Part shown: positions 57,588 to 64,000 of the stretch, piece after piece
Layout: every line of letters begins with the position of its first letter
How positions within the stretch are numbered: position 1 is the first letter of the stretch
Assembly (NCBI GenBank): GCA_016125505.1
Contig: WGLP01000006.1
Coordinates: 1-64,000 of the forward strand
DNA: 64,000 nt
Direction: 5' to 3'
Source of the DNA: Gammaproteobacteria bacterium
Lineage (GTDB): Bacteria; Pseudomonadota; Gammaproteobacteria; UBA6429; Thiohalophilaceae
Notes under the pieces: model-generated
What the model was told of the DNA's origin: nothing
The model's database searches: none
The model's input: the letters and a program-made list of their open reading frames with translations, nothing else
Program-made: the position numbers and the translations under genes

Positions 57588-58164
57588 TAAAAAAGACATA
57601 CGCGATTTCTTTTTTCGAGGACTAATGTTTGAATCTGAAGCGTCCGCGTTTCAAAGTGCGGGTATTCAAATTGGCGCAGATTCCCAACACGCGGAGAAAG
57701 AGTTACTTGAAGAGGCATTATCACCTTTTGGTGTATCTAGAAGAAATAACGCATTAGAAATGGCAAGGCTATATGCCGTTATTAACTGTTTTGAAAACGA
57801 AATTAGAGATTTTATTCGAGAGACTCTTGAAGAACACATAGGCTTAGATTGGTGGGATAAACTGCCTCAAAAAATAAAAACACATGCGGAAGGCAGGCAA
57901 GAAACCGCATTAAAAGACTCATGGCTAGAGGGTGAGAAAAGCGACCTTCTTGGTTTTATTGACTTTGGTATGCTGGCTTCAATAATGATTGAAAAATGGG
58001 AGAATTTTAGCAATCTAATACCATCCCAACACTGGCTAAAACAAAGAATGGATGAATTAGAAAAAGCTAGAAATTTTATTGCTCATAACAGGATGCTATT
58101 ACCATCTGAATTTCAAAGAATTTACATGTACATCTCGGACTGGAACAGAGTAATTGGTTTATAA
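57580..58164 (+). CDS. Swt1-type HEPN domain protein, possible ribonuclease toxin
   Basis: The 194-residue protein is read from a TTG that overlaps the DUF5343 stop, with an AAAGAG ribosome site; the next ATG is codon 15. It is helical, and the region EKARNFIAHNRMLL carries the Rx4H motif of catalytic HEPN ribonucleases (R164, H169). The helices before it (WEN, WLKQRMDELEKA) fit the Swt1-like HEPN group. HEPN nucleases cut RNA in many defence and toxin-antitoxin systems. Whether DUF5343 is antitoxin, sensor or effector partner cannot be told from sequence. Confidence 0.75.
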   Translation: MTNKKDIRDFFFRGLMFESEASAFQSAGIQIGADSQHAEKELLEEALSPFGVSRRNNALEMARLYAVINCFENEIRDFIRETLEEHIGLDWWDKLPQKIKTHAEGRQETALKDSWLEGEKSDLLGFIDFGMLASIMIEKWENFSNLIPSQHWLKQRMDELEKARNFIAHNRMLLPSEFQRIYMYISDWNRVIGL

Positions 58165-58233
58165 AATGCGCTCGCGTGGGATGCGCGCCACGCTGCGTGC
58201 CCCACAGCTTTAACTTTAGGTAGTTAAATTAAC

Positions 58234-59271
58234 GTGGACACTCAAAAAGCAAGAGTGCTTATGCAGAAGTACGCTAGTGCACTGGCGTATATCGATGTGG
58301 AAACACAGGATGGAATAAGGTGCATCGGTAGTTGTTTTCATGCAGGAGAAGGTGTCTTCGTAACTGCTAGACATGTCATTGAGGGAGCCTCAATTGTTGA
58401 AATTAAATTAACTGAACCAGTTGCAGTTACAACAGAAGAGTTCTTTAGTGGCCTTAATGAAGAAGCAGTACAGAATTACGATAACCATATGAGTGAAGTG
58501 CTTGGAGAAGTTCCAAGATTCAAAAAATTTCAGTCATCTCTCACTATTGAATGCGGACCATATTTTCATCCTGACCCTCGTGTAGATGTAGCCGTTTTTA
58601 AGGTTTCTTCCGTGCATAGAGAAACCAGCGTTGTACGACTCGGTTCTCATCTTGATGACTGGATTGCACGTTTCGACTGGCAACTTTCAGAAGGGATCGT
58701 GCTCGGATATCCCCCTATACCCCTTACTAGCGAGCCCCATTTGGTCGCTGTCAGAGCTGAAGTGAACGCGGTGATTAATCTGTACTCAAGCCGACACGTA
58801 CACTTTATTCTATCTGCCATACCTCGTGGTGGGTTTAGTGGTGGTTTAGCATTATCAGAATATGATTTTGCTTTAGGCTTGATTGCTCAGTCATTGTTAA
58901 AAGATTATCGTAGCGAAGAAACAGGATTTTTTGCGGTTTTATCTGTTGAGCCGATTTATGAGTGTTTAAGTCATCACAAATTACTCCCGGCAATTCAAAA
59001 GGAAGGTTGGGATGATTTTTGGAATACTTCCAGGTCTGAGTATGTATACAAAGAAAATAGAGAATCAATTGGTAAGCAGCTCATTGTCTCTCTTATTTAT
59101 ATTGATGATGGCGGTAAAGTTGGAATTGGAGTGTGTTCTTATAACGAATCTATTTTTAATGAATTGATTCCCCTGATTAAAAGCAACTTACCTGATGGTT
59201 TTAATGAGATTATAGTTCACAAAACATTTAACAAGTACACATATGCTTTCACGAGTGATGATTTAATTTAA
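58234..59271 (+). CDS. Trypsin-like serine protease (Deg/HtrA-like fold)
   Basis: The 345-residue product starts at GTG. It has the complete triad pattern of S1-like proteases: TARHVIEG (His47), DPRVDVAVFKV (Asp118) and IPRGGFSGGLAL (Ser202). No signal peptide or PDZ domain is seen, so a cytoplasmic enzyme is likely. The C-terminal 110 residues (KQLIVSLIYIDDGGKVGIGV...) form an unrecognised domain. It lies 69 bases after the HEPN gene; that gap holds a short GC-rich patch unlike its surroundings. Proteases of this type occur in defence islands. Confidence 0.78.
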   Translation: MDTQKARVLMQKYASALAYIDVETQDGIRCIGSCFHAGEGVFVTARHVIEGASIVEIKLTEPVAVTTEEFFSGLNEEAVQNYDNHMSEVLGEVPRFKKFQSSLTIECGPYFHPDPRVDVAVFKVSSVHRETSVVRLGSHLDDWIARFDWQLSEGIVLGYPPIPLTSEPHLVAVRAEVNAVINLYSSRHVHFILSAIPRGGFSGGLALSEYDFALGLIAQSLLKDYRSEETGFFAVLSVEPIYECLSHHKLLPAIQKEGWDDFWNTSRSEYVYKENRESIGKQLIVSLIYIDDGGKVGIGVCSYNESIFNELIPLIKSNLPDGFNEIIVHKTFNKYTYAFTSDDLI

Positions 59272-59448
59272 AAGTTACGTTCCATAGTCGATATACTCAA
59301 AGATAAGTGCGAGAAGAGTAATTTGGTTGCCATTAGAGATGAAATAGTTTTTTGATGTGTTAGTGATCAACGTAGTACCTAACAATCAAATAAAGCCAAA
59401 ACAAAAAACAGTACGGCTTATTAAAATCTTTAAAGATATAGGAAGCCT

Positions 59449-59991
59449 ATGTTAAAGATCCTTAGAAAATATGAAGCCTTAATAGCACACCTGTTTACCA
59501 TTACAGGTCTGGTCTTTGTGTGGCTGCAATTACATCAGAGCAATGAACACAAAAAGTGGGAAAATTACAATGCCATGAATCTACGGTACTACGAATGGTA
59601 TGCAAATATGCCTGATAAAATGGATGTGGATACATGTGTTCCTTTTAGCAAACAGCCGCAAGAAGTAAAAAGATGGGCGCGAACATATTTTAATTTGTAC
59701 TCTGAAGAGTATTGGTTATACCAGGAAGATTTAATCCCCAAGGAGATGTGGACAAAACGAATAGATAACGGAGTGAATGTTAATCTTGAAACTTATCCTT
59801 TATTGGTTCGAGGATATGCCTACTGGAAATCAAAAAATGCATTTGTTCATCCCGATGGATTCCGGTCTCATATTGCACGCAAACTTGAAATGCTTAAGGG
59901 CGAATTAAAGCTAAAAAAATGTGAGATTAAGTCTGTCACCACTTCTACAAAAAGAAAATCTAACAAAAAAACGGAGTCAGAACAGAAGTAA
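59449..59991 (+). CDS. Orphan membrane-anchored protein
   Basis: A 180-residue protein with one N-terminal membrane helix (ALIAHLFTITGLVFVWLQL), an aromatic-rich domain (NLRYYEWYANMPDKMD, FNLYSEEYWLYQEDLIPKEMW) and a lysine-rich C-terminal tail. The family is not recognised. The 177 bases before it are AT-rich and hold no gene I can see. Codon use matches the island. Confidence 0.65.
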   Translation: MLKILRKYEALIAHLFTITGLVFVWLQLHQSNEHKKWENYNAMNLRYYEWYANMPDKMDVDTCVPFSKQPQEVKRWARTYFNLYSEEYWLYQEDLIPKEMWTKRIDNGVNVNLETYPLLVRGYAYWKSKNAFVHPDGFRSHIARKLEMLKGELKLKKCEIKSVTTSTKRKSNKKTESEQK

Positions 59992-59994
59992 TTA

Positions 59995-60174
59995 GGGGTC
60001 AGAACACAGTATTTGCTAATATTAAAGGCACGTGTAATTTGACCCAATATATATCCTATGAGTTTCGCAACTGACCCTCAGAAATCTGATATGAGAGAAG
60101 GCGTAAGCCTTCGAGGCAAGGTGAACATGTTGGCGGACAAGGATGTCGATCAAGCCTACAAGATAGCTAAATCT
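59995..60174. repeat. Direct repeat copy A (~180 bp), begins GGGGTCAGAACACAG
   Basis: It is about 90% identical to copy B near the right edge (62058-62068 plus 63419-63587, interrupted by the insertion sequence). The identity ends at GCTAAATCT, after which the two diverge. Confidence 0.9.
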
Positions 60175-60207
60175 GGCCAATGGGGTCAGACTCCAACGAT
60201 TTTATAA
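60058..60207 (+). pseudogene. 5' fragment of the gene at the right edge of the window
   Basis: The frame MSFATDPQKSDMREGVSLRG... matches the first ~39 codons of the CDS starting at 63471 with a few substitutions. It then runs into unrelated sequence and ends at TAA 60205-60207. It is a truncated duplicate and is unlikely to make a functional protein. Confidence 0.8.
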
Positions 60208-60256
60208 GCTTCATAGTTTCTATTTTTCTAATCTGTACTAACCTAGGCATTTAGTC

Positions 60257-60934
60257 ATGTTGAAAATACTTAACGTTATATTTTCCATAATTGCATTTTT
60301 ATTTCTGGTAGGGGGAAGCTTCTACTTTGGATACGAAGGAAAAACTATTGAAATGGGGCTTGCAATTGTTGCTGGTGCATTGGGGATCGCATTATCTAAT
60401 ATTGACAAGTTTGAAAGCATAAAAGGAGCAGGATTTGAAGCAAAAATGAGGAAAGCAATTGAAGAAGCGTATGCAACCACTGAGAGTTTAAAGAAAATAG
60501 CAACAGTACTTGGTCGAACAATATCTGACGTTCTTGCTGTTGAGGACCGGTATGCCGGAATCGGGCAATTGGGTAAATTTGATTCAAAAAAGCAAATTGA
60601 CGAAATTCTATTAGAACTAGGAGTCAATCAAACTGAGTTATCTAGAATCGGAACAGTATTTGATGCATATATCCGATATGATCATGTTGAAAGAGTAATA
60701 GAGTTGATTTCAAAAGATCCGAATATCGATGATTCTGTGAAGATTAAAGTATCAAGTCTTGCTCGTTTCAGTAAGCATCCTTATGCTGAACTACCATACG
60801 CTGCGGATCTGCAAGAAATACAGTTGTTCATTAAAGAACATGGAATTACGTCAAATGAGGTATTAGATGCAATAAAAGACTACGAATACTTTATGACGAA
60901 CTATAAACTCAGGCGCCCTAAAATATGGAGTTAA
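60257..60934 (+). CDS. Orphan two-helix membrane protein
   Basis: A 225-residue protein with two N-terminal membrane helices (ILNVIFSIIAFLFLVGGSFYFGY; MGLAIVAGALGIALSNI) and a cytoplasmic helical domain (GFEAKMRKAIEEAYATTESLKKIATVLG; LSRIGTVFDAYIRYDHVERVIELI). No family is recognised. It lies between two GGGGTCAGA motifs, upstream and just downstream of the gene. Confidence 0.65.
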   Translation: MLKILNVIFSIIAFLFLVGGSFYFGYEGKTIEMGLAIVAGALGIALSNIDKFESIKGAGFEAKMRKAIEEAYATTESLKKIATVLGRTISDVLAVEDRYAGIGQLGKFDSKKQIDEILLELGVNQTELSRIGTVFDAYIRYDHVERVIELISKDPNIDDSVKIKVSSLARFSKHPYAELPYAADLQEIQLFIKEHGITSNEVLDAIKDYEYFMTNYKLRRPKIWS

Positions 60935-61118
60935 AGAAAAATTGGGGTCAGAACACTCCAGAATCCCTTCGGGATACATCGAGTACTTCCTGAATCCTTC
61001 GGCTCCTGGTCGCGCAGTTTTCTCTGATATATAAAATAATTGGTATCTGACCCCGATTACTTCGCTCTATCGAGGATGAGATTGTCAGCATAGTGTTAGT
61101 GACAGCTATAGGTGAAAT

Positions 61119-62024
61119 ATGGCTTTGAATGACTTACAAGAAGTGATTTTTGCGATACAGGGACTGTCAGCCAACGAATATTTTCCGATTCTCTGGCAAC
61201 ATTTGCAGCGATTTGGATTTCGGTTTGGCGAAGATAATTTAGTCTGCGATCTAACGAAGGCCGGATACGCAACATGCCACTCGGTTGATACGGTTTCGCT
61301 AGAGGATGCCGATATTTGGTTTGAGTTACAGGAAAATCAACTCATCGACTTCTGGTATCAACGCCGCAAAACGATGGATGTTAAAGTGATCACCACCAAC
61401 CCGCCACGTGTGCCGTTGAATCTGCAATTGTTGGCATTACGGTTTTTTCAACAAAGTTTTGACAAGAAATACCCCTTGTCTGACCGTGAAGAACTGATTT
61501 ATCGCGCGTTGTTCGCCTTCAAGGATCCTGAGGTACTCTGGGTATCCAACGAGGGAGTAAAGGCGTTGAGGTACCCAGAGGCGTTAAAAGGTTATGATGT
61601 GTACGTATCCTCCGGATTCAGTAACCCTTCTATGAAGCCAGCGGCATTACAGTCTGAACAGTACAAAATCATGGGGTATGGCTACGAGCTGATGCTATTT
61701 GCAGAGCCATCCGCGCATTTTCTACGCGATATTTTCAAACACAACGTACAGTATATCTGCGAAACCAAAAAACATATCATGCGCGATCATTGGGTCCGAT
61801 TTGACAAGACATTTCCGTATCATACACAAGATTTGGCAGGTCTTGTCACAGTGACACCAACCTGGATCCCCCAATATTTTCCATTGCAAACAGGTGTGGT
61901 CTACTGGAATTTATTGGTCGGCGTAAACGAAACGGAATTGGGAATTGCCGAAAAATGCGGCGTCGAAGCAGGTTTATTAGATATCTGGGACAAGCAACAA
62001 CGGGGTGACGAAACCAAAGTGTAA
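61119..62024 (+). CDS. SUFU-like domain protein (possible immunity protein)
   Basis: The C-terminal part of the 301-residue product (GYGYELMLFAEP..., LQTGVVYWNLLVGVNETELGIAEKCG) resembles the suppressor-of-fused domain seen in bacterial immunity proteins. The N-terminal 150 residues are unrecognised (ICHSVDTVSLEDADIWFELQE-like acidic region). Its base composition is less AT-rich than the genes before it. The 184 bases before it contain GGGGTCAGA and inverted TCTGACCCC copies. The call is tentative; no toxin partner is visible. Confidence 0.5.
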   Translation: MALNDLQEVIFAIQGLSANEYFPILWQHLQRFGFRFGEDNLVCDLTKAGYATCHSVDTVSLEDADIWFELQENQLIDFWYQRRKTMDVKVITTNPPRVPLNLQLLALRFFQQSFDKKYPLSDREELIYRALFAFKDPEVLWVSNEGVKALRYPEALKGYDVYVSSGFSNPSMKPAALQSEQYKIMGYGYELMLFAEPSAHFLRDIFKHNVQYICETKKHIMRDHWVRFDKTFPYHTQDLAGLVTVTPTWIPQYFPLQTGVVYWNLLVGVNETELGIAEKCGVEAGLLDIWDKQQRGDETKV

Positions 62025-62059
62025 TGTTCCCCCTGCACAAAAACTGGGGTGAAAACCGG

Positions 62060-62068
62060 GGTCAGAAC
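62060..62068. repeat. Left 9-bp target-site duplication GGTCAGAAC
   Basis: The identical sequence is at 63410-63418 on the other side of the insertion sequence. Nine bases is the usual size for IS10-type elements. Confidence 0.93.
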
Positions 62069-63409
62069 CTGAGGTATCCCCACAAAATCGCGATCAAAAA
62101 CAACGAGTTAATGCTAAAACGAATGCAGGTAGACATGCACAGTGATTTGTGATCTTTTAAAGGTGTCGAAGCTTAAAAAGGATCATCACCATGCATGCTA
62201 CCCAGCTACTTCATAACTATTTACGAAAAAGGTGTCAAGCGATTCATACAACTCGTCTACAGGCGATGATGATCGGCGTGCGTGCGCTGATGCATGGCAA
62301 GATCTTATCTGTCACTGGCATCGGTCGTGCGATCCAAGGCACCGCGTTTACTAAGCACGCCATCAAACGTGCTGATCGTTTGATCGGTAATCCTGCCTTA
62401 CATCAGGATCGCATGTATATTTATCGCGCCCTAATCCAGTGGTTGCTTGGCCGTGTACATCGTCCGGTGATCTTGGTCGACTGGTCGGAATTAACCGATG
62501 ACCGCCAATTCCATATTTTGCGCGCTTCCACGCCAGTGGGTGGCCGTGCCCTGACACTGTATGAAGAGGTCCATCCTGGTAAGAAACTGAATACCACTCC
62601 AGTACAAACACGATTCTTGCAGTCGTTAAATGCGCTTTTACCCGCAAGTTGTCAGCCGATCATCGTCACGGATGCCGGGTTTCACACGCCCTGGTTCAAT
62701 GCGGTGATGCAATTGGGGTGGCACTTTGTGGGACGCGTCGGTGGACAGACGATGATCCGGCCTGCCGGTACCGATGACTGGTATCGTGTTGAGCGAGTAT
62801 TTGATACCGCCACAGCAAAGGTGTGTTGTTTGGGTCGTGTCGACCTTGTACGGCGTGACCCTCTGCGTTGCAGTGCCTATATACTGAAACGCATACCCAA
62901 AGGCCGGGTCAAGAAAACACACTTTGGTGTAAAGTGCCAGGCGAAACACAGTCTCAAAAATGCGAACCGGGAACGCACCCCGTGGCTGATTGTGACCTCC
63001 TTGCCGGGCGGTGAGCGGATTAACCAACAGGTTATCCAGCTTTATCGTTCGCGTATGCAAATCGAAGAAGCCTTTCGGGATACCAAGAATCATCGCTGGG
63101 GCTATGCGCTCGATAATAGCCGGACGACCATGGCCTATCGGTTTGAAAACCTGTTACTGATTGGCATGTTGGCGACCTGGGCCACGTGGCTGATAGGTAA
63201 GATCACTCAAAGCAAACAATGGCACTGGCGGTATCAAGCCAATACAGTGAAAACTCGCAACGTCTTATCTCTGTTCTTCCTGGGCGGCGAGATCATAAAA
63301 CATGTGAATACCCGATTTACGCGGCATGAGTATTTGCATGCACTCAAGTCAGTAAGAAATGACTTACGGGAGACAGCGTGTTTTGGGTGAATTCGTGGGG
63401 ATCCCTCAG
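62069..63409 (+). mobile_element. IS4-family (IS10-like) insertion sequence, intact
   Basis: The ends are 21-bp inverted repeats beginning CTGAGGTATCCCCAC on the left and CTGAGGGATCCCCAC (complement) on the right, 18 of 21 matching. The 9-bp target duplication GGTCAGAAC flanks it at 62060-62068 and 63410-63418. The length is 1341 bp. It landed in a GGGGTCAGAACACAG site, interrupting direct repeat copy B. Confidence 0.95.
62191..63390 (+). CDS. IS4-family transposase (IS10-like)
   Basis: The 399-residue DDE transposase has catalytic D97 (ILVDWSELTD), D161 (IVTDAGFHTPWF) and E292 in YRSRMQIEEAFRDTKN, the Y-R-E motif of the family. These positions match those known for IS10 transposase (402 residues). 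It is full length inside an element with paired ends and a target duplication, so it is probably active or recently active. Confidence 0.95.
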   Translation: MHATQLLHNYLRKRCQAIHTTRLQAMMIGVRALMHGKILSVTGIGRAIQGTAFTKHAIKRADRLIGNPALHQDRMYIYRALIQWLLGRVHRPVILVDWSELTDDRQFHILRASTPVGGRALTLYEEVHPGKKLNTTPVQTRFLQSLNALLPASCQPIIVTDAGFHTPWFNAVMQLGWHFVGRVGGQTMIRPAGTDDWYRVERVFDTATAKVCCLGRVDLVRRDPLRCSAYILKRIPKGRVKKTHFGVKCQAKHSLKNANRERTPWLIVTSLPGGERINQQVIQLYRSRMQIEEAFRDTKNHRWGYALDNSRTTMAYRFENLLLIGMLATWATWLIGKITQSKQWHWRYQANTVKTRNVLSLFFLGGEIIKHVNTRFTRHEYLHALKSVRNDLRETACFG

Positions 63410-63418
63410 GGTCAGAAC
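63410..63418. repeat. Right 9-bp target-site duplication GGTCAGAAC
   Basis: This is the partner of 62060-62068. The pair shows that the element inserted by transposition and has not been rearranged since. Confidence 0.93.
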
Positions 63419-63587
63419 ACAGTATTTGCTAATGTTAAAGGCACGTGTAATTTGACCCAATGTATATCCTATGAGTTTCGCAAATGATCCTCAGAAATCC
63501 CATATGCGAGAAGGTGTAAGCCTTCGAGGCAAGGTGGATATATTGGCAGACAAGGATGTTGATCAAGCCTACGCGATAGCTAAATCT
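63419..63587. repeat. Direct repeat copy B, right part
   Basis: It begins ACAGTATTTGCTAATG right after the target duplication and matches copy A to GCTAAATCT. Rejoining it to 62058-62068 across the insertion sequence restores the full repeat. Confidence 0.9.
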
Positions 63588-64000
63588 ATTAAACATCCCT
63601 GGTATCGCTGTCAAGCTTTAGCCAAAGTCGCCGAATATTCAAGCGATACATTTTCAAAAAATATCCTGCAAGAGTCGTTTGACTCCGCCATGATGTGTCA
63701 CGATGAAAATCGAAGGGTATCGGTTGCATGTTGGCCGCTCGGTGTCTCGCTAAGACTAGGGAAACGCGATTTAACACAGAGATTTCTCGATGAGTGTATG
63801 CGTCAGCTAAATATGGATAACGACCCAATTAGCCGATGGTGTGCCACACAAGTTTTATATGCCATAAAGACAGATACCGCGTTTCTTATGCATTTCTTCC
63901 ATACCTTTCAAAAAGCCACTTCACAAGGACATGGATGGCGAGTAGAAAAGAGCATAAAATATTTACTCAATGACAGCGATATTGATAAAGATCAAAGATA
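63471..64000 (+). CDS. Hypothetical helical-repeat protein, cut by the window end
   Basis: An open frame runs from ATG 63471 to the window edge (over 170 codons). It begins MSFANDPQKSHMREGVSLRG and has helix pairs such as DQAYAIAKSIKHPWYRCQALAKVAEY that suggest TPR/HEAT-like repeats. The first ~39 codons lie in the direct repeat, also present as a fragment at 60058. No ribosome site is clear; ATG 63504 is an alternative start. The family is not recognised. Confidence 0.6.
   Translation, partial: MSFANDPQKSHMREGVSLRGKVDILADKDVDQAYAIAKSIKHPWYRCQALAKVAEYSSDTFSKNILQESFDSAMMCHDENRRVSVACWPLGVSLRLGKRDLTQRFLDECMRQLNMDNDPISRWCATQVLYAIKTDTAFLMHFFHTFQKATSQGHGWRVEKSIKYLLNDSDIDKDQR

Noticed and set aside
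1..64000. CRISPR array or prophage
   Set aside because: No regularly spaced short direct repeats, cas genes, or phage structural or lysis genes were seen.

Overview
The window looks like a chromosomal segment of a sulfur-oxidising gammaproteobacterium. The evidence is a sox remnant (end of soxZ, then soxA), a YeeE/YedE sulfur transporter, a TauE/SafE exporter, three DUF2173 genes, and several gene orders that are classic for gammaproteobacteria: yebC-ruvCAB-ybgC-tolQRAB-pal-cpoB, lptF-lptG next to pepA-holC, and valS. No rRNA gene, CRISPR array or phage is visible. There is one tRNA, tRNA-Lys(TTT).

Layout. 0-1.1 kb: end of a sox operon, closed by a strong terminator. 1.2-8.8 kb: a malonate-use locus. 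A GntR/FCD regulator, TRAP transporter genes dctP-dctQ-dctM, a TauE-type exporter and malonyl-CoA decarboxylase run on the minus strand, and malonyl-CoA synthetase (matB) diverges from them. A perfect 15-bp palindrome lies in the divergent promoter region. 8.8-10.2 kb: tRNA-Lys and a YeeE transporter. 10.3-19.9 kb: a long minus-strand housekeeping block (queC, queE, cpoB, pal, tolBARQ, ybgC, ruvBAC, yebC). 19.95-24.35 kb: a phospho-signalling module (two FHA proteins, a PP2C phosphatase, a CHASE2-Ser/Thr kinase) placed between yebC and aspS. 24.5-31.5 kb: aspS, a FmdB zinc ribbon protein, DUF1614, an SDR enzyme, another FHA protein and a YadGH-like ABC exporter. 31.5-37.2 kb: purL, three tandem DUF2173 paralogues and an RDD protein. 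37.2-37.8 kb: a nested inverted-repeat element without credible genes. 37.8-42.5 kb: lptG, lptF, pepA, holC and a small acidic protein.

42.5-53.9 kb separates holC from valS, which are often neighbours. It holds an amylosucrase gene broken by an in-frame TAG, a lipoprotein, a His-rich membrane protein, an outer-membrane factor plus heavy-metal RND pump without a membrane-fusion gene, a DUF3240 protein, another lipoprotein, a DUF457-like membrane protein and a GT39 glycosyltransferase. Related GTCATTCCGG repeats lie at both edges.

56.8-64.0 kb, after valS, is a visibly AT-rich accessory island. It begins with a DUF5343 gene overlapping a Swt1-type HEPN gene that keeps an Rx4H ribonuclease motif. 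A trypsin-like protease, two orphan membrane proteins and a SUFU-like protein follow. The island carries an intact IS10-like element (9-bp target duplication, paired ends, D97/D161/E292) and a ~180-bp direct repeat that duplicates the 5' end of the gene running off the right edge. The DUF5343-HEPN pair, with palindromes just upstream, is the best candidate here for an undescribed defence or toxin-like system. That assignment is inference.
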